Made by a program: the position numbers and the translations under genes | In this document: in pieces, positions 26,151 through 33,812 of the stretch | How the letters are laid out: the number at the start of each line of letters is the position of its first letter | Position numbering within the stretch: the stretch's first letter is position 1 | The notes under the pieces: model-generated | Database searches by the model: none | Seen by the model: only the letters and a program-made list of their open reading frames with translations | What the model was told of the DNA's origin: nothing | Assembly: GCF_946478785.1 (NCBI RefSeq) | Contig: NZ_CAMLDD010000006.1 | Location: forward strand, 124,001-188,000 | Length of the DNA stretch: 64,000 nucleotides | Reading direction: 5' to 3' | Source: an uncultured Flavobacterium sp. | GTDB lineage: Bacteria > Bacteroidota > Bacteroidia > Flavobacteriales > Flavobacteriaceae

Positions 26151-26229
26151 CGCTGATGGAAGCAACATCCTTTTTATTTTTCTTTAAAAATAAAAAGATA
26201 CAGCGGACAGCGGGACACGAGCGACAGCG
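26151..26229 (+). ncRNA. Repeated hairpin element, copy 1 (candidate structured RNA)
   Basis: Core 26155-26214 reads GATGGAAGCAACATCC, then a perfect 12-bp stem (26170-26181 with 26186-26197, loop CTTT), then GATACAGCGGACAGCGGG. CGCTG (26151-26155) can pair with CAGCG (26225-26229). The flanks of the stem match copies 2 and 3, while the stem sequence differs and remains paired. Rfam Flavo-1 is a candidate family from memory, unchecked. Confidence 0.6.
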
Positions 26230-26268
26230 AACTGACGAAAGTAAATAGCTTCTAAAAATATCCTAAGT

Positions 26269-26754
26269 TTATTTTATTTCTTTTTCCTTAAGAATTACGG
26301 GTAAAATAAATTGTGTTTTTACCGGGATTCCACGTTTTATGGCAGGATTAACTTTTGGAAAATCAATCAATCTGGCACGGAGGATACTGTCGATTCTTAT
26401 TGTGTCATACGTTACAGAATCTGTTGGGAATTGTGGTTCAAACTTCAGGCTGGCATTAGGAAAAACAGTTACCTTGACTTCTATGGTATCTAATTCGGGA
26501 TATAAAATGGAGAGTGTATCAATGTCTAATTTTTCCTGAATAAGCTGCGACATAATTTCAAAAAAACATTGCTGACGCTGTTTTTTATCGTTGATTTTCT
26601 CGCAGTCTGAAACTGATGGGTATTCATCTACTTCTTTCCAGTTAATTGATTTTAATTCCCTTTGCAGTAATTCTTTCTCAGAAGGCACCTGCTTGTCAAA
26701 ATATTGGCAAGAACTAAAAAATATAAAAAAGAAAAAAAAGAAAAACTGCTTCAA
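26269..26754 (-). CDS. Hypothetical lipoprotein with a TonB-C-like tail
   Basis: A 161 aa protein starting at TTG (no in-frame ATG upstream). The signal peptide is extreme: MKQFFFFFFFIFFSSC, with the lipobox cysteine at 16. The middle has a Cys pair (SDCEKINDKKQRQQC). The C-terminal 60 residues (LIDFPKVNPAIKRGIPVKTQ onward) have a weak likeness to TonB C-terminal domains. No function is recognised. Its upstream neighbour on the same strand is only a 56-codon ORF. Confidence 0.6.
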   Translation of the reverse strand: MKQFFFFFFFIFFSSCQYFDKQVPSEKELLQRELKSINWKEVDEYPSVSDCEKINDKKQRQQCFFEIMSQLIQEKLDIDTLSILYPELDTIEVKVTVFPNASLKFEPQFPTDSVTYDTIRIDSILRARLIDFPKVNPAIKRGIPVKTQFILPVILKEKEIK

Positions 26755-26817
26755 GGTTTTGATGTTGAATTGTACTATTTATGATATAAAAATACGATTA
26801 TTTTTTTTGGGAAGCTT

Positions 26818-26988
26818 TTATATTGTAAATTTTCTTGATAGCTTTTCTGAAAGCCATTTCTTTTTTTGCACTATAACATCTTTTTGTTCAGGGCATAAAG
26901 TAAAATATAATGTAAAATGTAAATCAAATTCTTTCAATAGAAGGAATTTGAACTTTTTCTTATTACTTTTATAAAGGGTATCTTTCAT
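26818..26988 (-). CDS. Possible small gene (56 aa), unsupported by homology
   Basis: An ORF on the minus strand from ATG at 26988 to TAA at 26818, starting MKDTLYKSNKKKFKFLLLKE, with a basic N-terminus, a mid-part LHFTLYFTLCPEQKDV and a basic end. It lies upstream of the lipoprotein gene on the same strand, within the 309-base interval 26755-27063, where I see nothing else. No promoter matching the consensus is visible. Confidence 0.25.
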   Translation of the reverse strand: MKDTLYKSNKKKFKFLLLKEFDLHFTLYFTLCPEQKDVIVQKKKWLSEKLSRKFTI

Positions 26989-27063
26989 TTAGCTACTTAT
27001 ATTGACCAGTTTATGCTTGCACAAAGAGCTGCTATTTAGTACTAAAAGAAAAATTATAAAAGT

Positions 27064-27567
27064 ATGATGGATTTACTATTGGTGTTATTAGGTTTTATAT
27101 GCATGATTGTAGGAATTATGGGTAGCTTTTTACCTGTATTACCTGGCTTGTCGAGTTGTTGGCTTGGATTATTATTACTTTATTTAACAAAAGCAGTCGA
27201 AAATAACTACTGGATTTTAGGAATCACTTTTGTGATTATGATTATCATTACGATTTTGGACTACACAATTCCGGCAAAAGGAACTAAGCGTTTTGGCGGC
27301 AGCTCCTACGGCATTTGGGGAACTAATATTGGTTTGATAATTGGTATTCTGGCGCCAATACCATTTGGAATCATTATTGGTCCTTTTGCAGGGGCTTTTA
27401 TAGGCGAAATACTATATGACTCAAAAGATCACAAACGAGCATTTAAAGCCGCAACAGGCTCATTAATTGGTTTTTTAGCTTCGGGTTTTATTAATTTTTT
27501 ATTTTGTGTTGTTTATTTTGGTGTATTCCTTACTATAATGTGGCAAAACAGGAATCTCTTATTTTAA
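27064..27567 (+). CDS. DUF456 family membrane protein
   Basis: A 167 aa inner-membrane protein with about five hydrophobic segments and the DUF456 pattern: GSFLPVLPGLSSCWLGLLLL near residue 21, DYTIPAKGTKRFGGSSYGIW near 73, and FGIIIGPFAGAFIGEIL near 108. The glycine-rich repeats suggest packed helices; function is unknown. The double ATG (27064, 27067) leaves the exact start open by one residue. It is monocistronic as far as can be seen. Confidence 0.85.
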   Translation: MMDLLLVLLGFICMIVGIMGSFLPVLPGLSSCWLGLLLLYLTKAVENNYWILGITFVIMIIITILDYTIPAKGTKRFGGSSYGIWGTNIGLIIGILAPIPFGIIIGPFAGAFIGEILYDSKDHKRAFKAATGSLIGFLASGFINFLFCVVYFGVFLTIMWQNRNLLF

Positions 27568-27742
27568 AAGAATAATTATCCTTAAGCTTTTTCTTATTTT
27601 TATTTTTTAGGGGTAAAATATTAAAAATATTTTTTATAAAATTCTGAGTTTATTTTGATAACTAGGCATCATATTTATTGATATTCGAGTTTTTTGTTAA
27701 TTAAATTGCAAAAAAGTTAAAACAAAATATTTAACTTATTTT

Positions 27743-27810
27743 TTGGATATGTTAATTTATTTTATATTTTTATCACAATAAACGATAAAATACCACATTT
27801 AATCGTTTAT
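27743..27810 (+). promoter_or_regulatory. Possible promoter with operator-like palindrome
   Basis: TTG (27743-27745), 17 bases, TATATTTT (27763-27770) is a degenerate consensus. Downstream, ATAAACGAT (27778-27786) and ATCGTTTAT (27802-27810) form a 9-bp inverted repeat spaced by 15, in the position of an operator. The next ATG is at 27845. Confidence 0.35.
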
Positions 27811-27844
27811 CGACAGCATTTATTAATTAATATAGTATACAATT

Positions 27845-28432
27845 ATGACCCCAAATCTACAAATTGAACTACGCCGTTTTATCTCTTCCAATGTTATCTC
27901 CAAACTAAACAAATTTTATTTCGAAAATGATGCTTTATTAATTAAGGCTATTGATGTTTCGCTAGGAACAGTTTTGATGGGTTTCTACAACAATTTTGAT
28001 GAAGAAAAGTTACAAGAAATGACTGATCTTGTGCAAAATTCTACATTTTACAAGGAAGTTGATTTTACTTCATCCCGGATCTTATCTGTCGACGAGAATT
28101 ATAAACTTGAAGGAAACCCACTTTTAGAACAGATTTTTACCACTAAAAAGTCCAGAATTACCGAAATGATTTCGAATGAAGTAGGGATCAAAAGTGAAAC
28201 AGCCCGCGAGGTCTTAAATTTTTCAGCTTTGCTTATCATTTCATATTTGAACAATAACCCAGAATTGACTTCAAGCCTTAAATTACTTTTAGATGATCAA
28301 CAGAGAGACATCTTAAACAGCATTCCTCCTGGCATTAAAATTATTTTAGGGTTTTCATGTTATGAAACTGTTGAAGAAAAAAATAATTCGCGCTTTTCCA
28401 GATCTATCTTTAATCTTTTTGGGAATATATAA
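27845..28432 (+). CDS. DUF937-like protein
   Basis: A 195 aa cytoplasmic protein without signal peptide, mostly helical. The segment IKAIDVSLGTVLMGFYNNF (about 34-53) and the later ISNEVGIKSETAREVLNFSA (about 108-127) resemble the DUF937 pattern of short helical repeats with Gly-Ile-Lys/Asp turns. The C-terminal end (KIILGFSCYETVEE) is less typical. The call is tentative and function is unknown. It is preceded by 277 bases of AT-rich DNA holding a possible regulated promoter. Confidence 0.5.
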   Translation: MTPNLQIELRRFISSNVISKLNKFYFENDALLIKAIDVSLGTVLMGFYNNFDEEKLQEMTDLVQNSTFYKEVDFTSSRILSVDENYKLEGNPLLEQIFTTKKSRITEMISNEVGIKSETAREVLNFSALLIISYLNNNPELTSSLKLLLDDQQRDILNSIPPGIKIILGFSCYETVEEKNNSRFSRSIFNLFGNI

Positions 28433-28450
28433 TTTTTAGATATCAGCAAA

Positions 28451-29131
28451 TTAAATTTTCTCAATTGGCCTTTTCTTCAAAAGTTTCAATAAAACAGGGA
28501 ATGTAGAAATAATCACAATGATAATAATTATATACTCAATATGATGTTTCAAATCGATTCCTTGTTTCAAAAATATGCCATATAAGTAATGGCCTGCAAA
28601 GATCAATATAAAAGACCATAAAAAAGAACTCAAAACATTATAGAACATAAATTTCTTTTTGTCCATAGAAACTATGCCAGCTATAATTGGGGCAAATGTT
28701 CTGAAAATTGGCAAAAATCTTGCATAAATAATAGCCTTACCTCCATACTTTTCGAAAAAATCCTTCGATTGTAAGAGGTATTTCTTTTTAAACCAGAAAC
28801 TATCTTCTTTTTTAAACAGATAATAACCGCTTTTGGCTCCAAACCAATAACCGGTCATATTTCCTAAAACTCCCATAACGGCTACTAAAAATGATAATAA
28901 GAAGACATTTAGGAAATCATTAGAAATAAAAATCATAGTTTGCATCAGCTCTCCACTATATATTCCAGCCAAAAACAAAAGGCTGTCACCGGGTAAAAAG
29001 AATCCCGCAAACAGTCCGGTTTCTGCAAAAACAATAAACAGCACAATATACACACCAATTTGAACTCCGCCTATGCTTAAATTAATGTAAAACTCAGGGT
29101 TTATTAATTGCGTCCAGTCAAAATTATTCAT
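28451..29131 (-). CDS. DedA family membrane protein
   Basis: A 226 aa inner-membrane protein of the DedA/SNARE-associated superfamily. Members include undecaprenyl-phosphate or phospholipid flippases. The family marks are FAETGLFAGFFLPGDSLLFL near residue 35-55 (Glu and Asp in re-entrant loops), GNMTGYWFGAKSGY near 89, and YARFLPIFRTFAPIIAGIV near 136 (the functional Arg residues). The likely role is recycling lipid carrier at the cell membrane. It is convergent with the DUF937-like gene. Confidence 0.9.
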   Translation of the reverse strand: MNNFDWTQLINPEFYINLSIGGVQIGVYIVLFIVFAETGLFAGFFLPGDSLLFLAGIYSGELMQTMIFISNDFLNVFLLSFLVAVMGVLGNMTGYWFGAKSGYYLFKKEDSFWFKKKYLLQSKDFFEKYGGKAIIYARFLPIFRTFAPIIAGIVSMDKKKFMFYNVLSSFLWSFILIFAGHYLYGIFLKQGIDLKHHIEYIIIIIVIISTFPVLLKLLKKRPIEKI

Positions 29132-29233
29132 ATGCTGTATTGGGTTTGTTATTGAAAAATTATACGGCGTGAAAGTATGAATAATTTAATTTAACCACAA
29201 TATAATATGCTTTTTTAAAGATAAATTAACTAT

Positions 29234-29267
29234 TAAAAAAGCCCGGGATTTTTTAAACACCGGGCTT
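29234..29267 (-). terminator. Terminator of the HMA-protein gene
   Basis: CCGGGCTT (29260-29267) pairs with AAGCCCGG (29239-29246) around a 13-base loop. On the minus strand it is followed by a T run (29240 down to 29234). It lies just after the stop at 29273. Confidence 0.82.
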
Positions 29268-29272
29268 CGTCA

Positions 29273-29662
29273 TTATTCTCTTTCATACTTACAACAATGG
29301 TGCAAATTATCATAATCTTCCTTAGTCGCTTTTACTTCTTTTGTATCATGTCCAACTTTTGCAACTGCTTTATTTAAATCAGCAGTTGATGATTTTTCTT
29401 CATTTAAAATCACTGTAAGCTGATGTGAACTAATGTCCCAATTTGCAGTTTTTACCCCCGGAACACTAAAAGCTGCTTTTTCAATACGCTTTTTGCACTG
29501 TTCGCAATTACCGTTTACTTCTGTAGTATATTTTAAGTTCTTATTTTTTTTAGTTTGGGCCTCCGCCGAGAATCCTAAAAAACTAATCATTGCTATTAAA
29601 ATTAAATTTTTACTTAAGCCTTTTATATAGTTTTTTTTGTGTTCGTGAATCGCTAATTTCAT
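29273..29662 (-). CDS. Exported heavy-metal-associated (HMA) domain protein
   Basis: A 129 aa protein with an N-terminal signal (GLSKNLILIAMISFLGFSAEA) and one HMA ferredoxin-like domain. The metal-binding CxxC is in NGNCEQCKKRIEKAA near residue 51-55, and a second cysteine pair lies at the C-terminus (HHCCKYE). The ATG at 29662 is chosen; an extension to 29728 would add an unlike N-terminus abutting the receptor gene. Copper or a similar soft metal is the likely ligand. It is the last gene of a putative operon after the TonB-dependent receptor. Confidence 0.85.
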   Translation of the reverse strand: MKLAIHEHKKNYIKGLSKNLILIAMISFLGFSAEAQTKKNKNLKYTTEVNGNCEQCKKRIEKAAFSVPGVKTANWDISSHQLTVILNEEKSSTADLNKAVAKVGHDTKEVKATKEDYDNLHHCCKYERE

Positions 29663-29728
29663 TTGTTTATTTTTTTTTAATGTTATAAATTTATAATTGT
29701 TATTGATGTTTGAAATTGATATTGCCAT

Positions 29729-31735
29729 TTATTTTATTTTAAAACGCAAGCCTGCGTAATACATTTGTCCAAAAATTGGCGCATAGGCTACTGACGCATC
29801 AAAGTTGGGTCCAAAAGGATCATTGGTACCTAAAATTGCTTTTTCCTGTTTATAATTCCCGATGTTCTCTCCTCCAATATATACCTCAAATACCGAAGAA
29901 AAAACACGGGTAACCTGAGCATTCATAACAGCAAATGATGGTGAAAAATCAGGAAACTGATCTGCAACAGGGTTTGACGCTGTGAAAGGTAATTGTTGTT
30001 CTCCTGACCAAATAAATGTATAATCAAACTTCCATTGTTTATCATCATCAATTGGGGTTTCATATTCTAAATTTCCTAAAAAACGGTGTTTTGCCTGAAG
30101 CGGACGCTGGAAAGTCCCTTTTAAATAATCCGTTTTGATATCATAATATTTATAAGCCGTTCTTAAATTCAGATTATGAATTAACTCGTAATTGAATTCT
30201 AATTGAAAACTATTCGCAAATGAGCTTCCTTTTAAATTATAGAACAAAACATCCTGTGGACTTTGCATCAAATCGACAACGGCCTGATTTTGAAAATCGG
30301 TTCTGTATATGTCAAAACCTGCTTCGGCATTTTTATTAAAAAGTTTAAATTTCTGAGAAAAACTTAAACCATAATTCCATGCAATTTCAGGATTCAGTCC
30401 ATAGATTTTTCCACTCGTGTCTAAAATCGAAAAAGTTCTGGAGCTTGCAAAAAGCTGTTGGTTCTCTGCAAAAATATTAGCAGAACGTTTTCCTCTTCCT
30501 GCAGAAAAACGGAGAACTCCATATTCCCACGGATTGTATCGCAAGTGCAAACGTGGCGTAACGAAAAAACCTAAACGGTTATGATTATCAACTCTTCCCC
30601 CCAGAATTAAGCTAAAATCATCCGTGTTGTCATAGGTGTATTCAAAGAATGCTCCAACCGAATTATCAATTCTGCTATAATCATTCACATTTACAAATTC
30701 CTGATATTGATCATAAGTAAAATTCAAACCCGTTGTGAATTTATGCATCGTATTATTGATAATCGAATTGAAAATTAAATTCGAATAAAAACTATTCTGC
30801 TTAATATCATAAAGATTTAAACCGAAATAAGAGTCTTGATTATGACTGTTAAAAGCATTTTGAAAACCGATGCTTTGGTAGGGCATATCTTTAAAAACGT
30901 AACCAATTTTAGTAGAAACTTCAAAGCGTTCTGTATTGATTTCTGAACCCCAATGATTGGTTGTTCCTCTATCTGTATCTTTATCAAAATCAACTTCTCC
31001 AGTCTGTTTTTCATCATTCATATATCTGAAATTGATAAAACTTACCAAACCACTTTCGGGATCATAATATTGATATCGGTTTAAAACATTGATTTGTTTC
31101 CCTAACGGATTATCCAGAAACCCGTCATCGTTCATATCGTTTTTTGCCACACGTGTATTTCCGTGAAGGAACAAACTTGTTGCCCATTTATCTGAAAGTT
31201 TTTTATTGAAGTGTGTATTCAGTTCAAAACGGGCATCTGTAGAGCCGTAAGCATTCAGAAAGAACGGAATATCACTTAAGGGTTTTAAAAGTTCTGTATT
31301 TATTTGCCCCGAAATACTTTCGTATCCATTGATAACACTTCCGGCACCTTTGGTAATCTGAACACTTTCAATCCAGGTTCCGGGCGTAAATGACAATCCA
31401 TAAGCCTGCGAAGCACCTCGAACCGAAGGGATATTTTCCTCAGTAATCATCAAATAAGGACTTGTTAAGCCCAGCATTTTTATTTGTTTCGTCCCTGTTA
31501 AAGCATCAGAAAAATTGACATCGATTGACGGGTTTGTTTCGAAACTTTCGGCCAGATTGCAGCAGGCAGCTTTTAGCAGTTCTTTACTGGTAATTACAGT
31601 TGTATTGGCAGTAACCGTATAGGATTTTTTAAGTCCTTTTTGTTTTTTTATAATTTTGACTTCCTCTAAATCTTCTTGTGAAAACACAGAAACTGAAAAC
31701 AAAACCATCATAAAAAACATGATATATTTTTGCAT
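29729..31735 (-). CDS. TonB-dependent receptor, probable metal-related
   Basis: A 668 aa outer-membrane receptor with signal peptide (MFFMMVLFSVSVFSQ) and a short N-terminal DLEEVKIIKKQKG segment in place of a carboxypeptidase-like domain. The plug (about 50-155) contains AACCNLAESFETNPSIDV and GAGSVINGYESISGQIN, and the 22-strand barrel ends YYAGLRFKIK. It imports an unknown ligand across the outer membrane, powered by TonB. The adjacent cysteine-rich HYC_CC_PP protein and HMA protein point to copper or another transition metal. This is inference from context and from the Cys-Cys in the plug. Confidence 0.88.
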   Translation of the reverse strand: MQKYIMFFMMVLFSVSVFSQEDLEEVKIIKKQKGLKKSYTVTANTTVITSKELLKAACCNLAESFETNPSIDVNFSDALTGTKQIKMLGLTSPYLMITEENIPSVRGASQAYGLSFTPGTWIESVQITKGAGSVINGYESISGQINTELLKPLSDIPFFLNAYGSTDARFELNTHFNKKLSDKWATSLFLHGNTRVAKNDMNDDGFLDNPLGKQINVLNRYQYYDPESGLVSFINFRYMNDEKQTGEVDFDKDTDRGTTNHWGSEINTERFEVSTKIGYVFKDMPYQSIGFQNAFNSHNQDSYFGLNLYDIKQNSFYSNLIFNSIINNTMHKFTTGLNFTYDQYQEFVNVNDYSRIDNSVGAFFEYTYDNTDDFSLILGGRVDNHNRLGFFVTPRLHLRYNPWEYGVLRFSAGRGKRSANIFAENQQLFASSRTFSILDTSGKIYGLNPEIAWNYGLSFSQKFKLFNKNAEAGFDIYRTDFQNQAVVDLMQSPQDVLFYNLKGSSFANSFQLEFNYELIHNLNLRTAYKYYDIKTDYLKGTFQRPLQAKHRFLGNLEYETPIDDDKQWKFDYTFIWSGEQQLPFTASNPVADQFPDFSPSFAVMNAQVTRVFSSVFEVYIGGENIGNYKQEKAILGTNDPFGPNFDASVAYAPIFGQMYYAGLRFKIK

Positions 31736-31837
31736 AAAAAAAGATTTTAATGTTAATAGAAACTGTTTTTAATTTCTTCAACTGAGAAAAAAACAGCATA
31801 ATACAAGCCATAAAAGGCTCGATTCTAAACATTAAAA

Positions 31838-32236
31838 TCAGGCGTAAAAAATATATTGATTATATAATTTGTATAAAGGCGGCGCATTCGCATCAGAATA
31901 ATACGAAATGATCTGTTTGCTTTTAAAACCTGGAATCGATAAAAAAGCAATTGGTAGGTATTCCTGAATTACTGTTGGAAAAGCAATCTGAAAAAAGAAA
32001 ACCTTAAAAGTAGCATCATCTGATTGTTTCTCAAAATGAACTGTTTTGTCTTTACAGCAAGAAGATTTTTTTTCTTTAGCTCCGCAGCATTTTTTTTCAG
32101 GAGAAGCAGAAGCTGTAGTATTTAATGAAACAGAAGCTATTTTTCCTCCGCAATAATGCACATCAAAAGCAAACCCGATGTTGGAAACCAACAATAGGAA
32201 AGCCAAAAATAATCCTGTGCATTTCTTTAAATTCAT
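31838..32236 (-). CDS. Cysteine-rich exported protein, HYC_CC_PP type
   Basis: A 132 aa protein with signal peptide (TGLFLAFLLLVSNIGFAF). It is recognised by its motif series: HYCGGK near residue 28, KCCGAKEKKSSCCKD near 49-63, and NAPPLYKL near the C-terminus. The cysteine clusters suggest metal binding. The function is not established. It heads the putative operon with the TonB-dependent receptor (102 bp downstream) and HMA protein. The -7 at 32241-32248 sits four bases before the ATG. Confidence 0.72.
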   Translation of the reverse strand: MNLKKCTGLFLAFLLLVSNIGFAFDVHYCGGKIASVSLNTTASASPEKKCCGAKEKKSSCCKDKTVHFEKQSDDATFKVFFFQIAFPTVIQEYLPIAFLSIPGFKSKQIISYYSDANAPPLYKLYNQYIFYA

Positions 32237-32240
32237 TTTG

Positions 32241-32248
32241 CAAAATTA
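32241..32248 (-). promoter_or_regulatory. -7 element of the metal module, near-leaderless
   Basis: TAATTTTG (minus strand, 32248-32241) is followed by CAAA and the ATG at 32236. The best upstream TTG (32264-32262) is only 13 bases away, which is short. Confidence 0.45.
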
Positions 32249-32281
32249 TTAAAAAAGCCTCCAAAAATATCTAATAAAATG

Positions 32282-32728
32282 TTATTTTTTAAGATTTTGC
32301 TGCTGATAATAAAACGCCGGAATAAACAGTAATACAAATATGGGCTGAATAATAAACCTTCTCACATAAAAAAGAAGCCAATTTGCTTCGGAAAAATAAT
32401 TCAGAATTATAAAAAACATTCCGAACAATATCACTAAAAAAAATCCATACATAAAAATGCTGAAATTTAAAATATCACGATTGAGAAATAAAGCATAGAT
32501 AAGTATCAGTGATAGGATAGTATTTAAAAAATAACGGAAAATAAGTCCGTAAAAAAGCTTTAAAACATCAACTTCGGGAAGCGGCAAATTTTTAAAATCC
32601 GAATCAAAATAATCCAAAAAAGGATCATAAAACAATTGATTTTCAAAAGTCCTTATTATTCCAAAACAAAATACAACTACTATTGTAATTAGAATTTTAA
32701 CCTTATGTTCAATTAATTTATTTAGCAT
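32282..32728 (-). CDS. Exosortase F system-associated membrane protein
   Basis: A 148 aa membrane protein with four hydrophobic segments. I start at the ATG at 32728, which overlaps the xrtF stop by 11 bases; a longer ORF back to 32767 would run inside xrtF. Features such as IRTFENQLFYDPFLDYF near residue 26 and the C-terminal FYVRRFIIQPIFVLL match the family found next to XrtF in flavobacteria. Function is unknown. The overlap suggests coupled translation and a complex with XrtF. Confidence 0.78.
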   Translation of the reverse strand: MLNKLIEHKVKILITIVVVFCFGIIRTFENQLFYDPFLDYFDSDFKNLPLPEVDVLKLFYGLIFRYFLNTILSLILIYALFLNRDILNFSIFMYGFFLVILFGMFFIILNYFSEANWLLFYVRRFIIQPIFVLLFIPAFYYQQQNLKK

Positions 32729-33254
32729 ATTTTGAAAATTTACTAATCCAAAATATCCATAAAACAAATACCAATCCGTAAATAACTAAAGGAAAAAGAA
32801 CTCCATGCAAGATATGCACCTGCTCTGGAAAACGATATAACAGAACGGTCAACAATGCAATTCGAACTACATTCAAAATGTAAATAATAAGACTGCCCGT
32901 CAAAATGAATAATAAAGTAGTCTTGAACTTTCCGGAAAAAGCAATTACAAAAGAAACAAATAAAACAATAACACTTACCGCATTACAACCTTCTACAATT
33001 CGAACAGTATATTCTCTATTGTACCAAACTTCCAGATAAGGATTGAACAGGCTTTTCTGAATTTTGATGTCACAGTTAAACAAATACATTATTTGTTCGA
33101 CATTTAGACTAACAACGTTTGTAACTCCATCCAAATCATTCGTGTCAAAACTATTCAAATAAAGTTTGTAAACTAAAGTGAGTACAATATAAGCGAAAAA
33201 AAAGGTGCCTATGAAAACCAAAAAAGGCTTAAATTGTATTAAATATTTTTTCAA
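32718..33254 (-). CDS. xrtF: Exosortase family protein XrtF
   Basis: A 178 aa membrane cysteine transpeptidase/protease of the exosortase superfamily, with about five membrane segments. The catalytic triad is visible: Cys in VEGCNAVS near residue 90, Arg in LNVVRIALL near 131, and His in HILHGVLFP near 150. Exosortases cut sorting tags at the membrane and transfer the protein to a surface anchor. The start chosen is TTG at 33254 (TTGAAAAAA). A longer ORF would begin at a TTG (33269) lying inside the -7 element at 33267-33274. No substrate with an exosortase tag is recognisable in the window. Confidence 0.82.
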   Translation of the reverse strand: MKKYLIQFKPFLVFIGTFFFAYIVLTLVYKLYLNSFDTNDLDGVTNVVSLNVEQIMYLFNCDIKIQKSLFNPYLEVWYNREYTVRIVEGCNAVSVIVLFVSFVIAFSGKFKTTLLFILTGSLIIYILNVVRIALLTVLLYRFPEQVHILHGVLFPLVIYGLVFVLWIFWISKFSKYAK

Positions 33255-33266
33255 GAGAATTTTTTC

Positions 33267-33274
33267 CAAATTTA
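33267..33274 (-). promoter_or_regulatory. -7 element of xrtF
   Basis: TAAATTTG on the minus strand, 12 bases before the TTG start at 33254. It decides against the longer ORF start at 33269. Confidence 0.5.
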
Positions 33275-33299
33275 TATATTTTTTGAGTTCAGCTTTAAA

Positions 33300-33307
33300 T
33301 ACTTTTG
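33300..33307 (+). promoter_or_regulatory. -7 element of the GAF-domain gene
   Basis: TACTTTTG, 17 bases before the ATG at 33325, divergent from the xrtF -7. The nearest TTG (33283-33285) is 14 bases upstream, so the -33 is uncertain. Confidence 0.55.
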
Positions 33308-33324
33308 TACAAACTTTTTAAATT

Positions 33325-33780
33325 ATGACATTTCAGGAATTACAACCCAAAATAAGCGCTATTATAGCCGATGCAAATATAGTTAGAGACGAAAAATTAT
33401 TGGCAATCTGTCAATTATTAAATGCAAATATAGAATATTACAATTGGGTTGGCTTTTATTTTGCCAATCACGAAAACAAAACATTGCACTTAGGACCGTA
33501 CGTTGGTGCCGAAACAGATCATACCGTAATTCCTTTCGGAAAAGGGATTTGTGGGCAAGTTGCAGAAAGCAACGCAAATTTTGTTGTGCCTGATGTTGCC
33601 GCCCAGGACAATTATATTGCCTGCAGTTTCACAGTAAAATCAGAGATCGTAGTTCCTTTATTTGTTAATGGAGTAAACATTGGCCAAATTGACATTGACA
33701 GTCACGTGATTAATCCATTTACAGAGGCTGATGAACGATTTTTAGAATTTGTAAATCAGGAGGTTGCTAAATTATTTTAG
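33325..33780 (+). CDS. GAF-domain free methionine-(R)-sulfoxide reductase (fRMsr)
   Basis: A 151 aa single GAF domain protein of the YebR/fRMsr type, reducing free methionine-R-sulfoxide. Marks: NWVGFYFANHENKTLHLGPY near residue 39, the GKGICGQVAES cysteine near 76, and the catalytic cysteine in YIACSFTVKSEIVVPLF near 97, then IDIDSHVINPFTEADE. One of the three cysteines of the E. coli enzyme is absent, leaving a two-cysteine version. It is divergent from xrtF. Confidence 0.86.
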   Translation: MTFQELQPKISAIIADANIVRDEKLLAICQLLNANIEYYNWVGFYFANHENKTLHLGPYVGAETDHTVIPFGKGICGQVAESNANFVVPDVAAQDNYIACSFTVKSEIVVPLFVNGVNIGQIDIDSHVINPFTEADERFLEFVNQEVAKLF

Positions 33781-33812
33781 AAGCCCTATTTTTATATAAA
33801 AATAGATCTGAA

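Noticed and set aside
26591..26974. 127-codon plus-strand ORF
   Set aside because: It lies opposite the lipoprotein gene and the adjacent AT-rich spacer, has a low-complexity translation (KKKKKK, FFLLLL) and no promoter.
29663..29728. Longer N-terminus for the HMA protein (from 29728)
   Set aside because: It would add 22 polar residues before the signal peptide and abut the receptor stop; the ATG at 29662 fits better.
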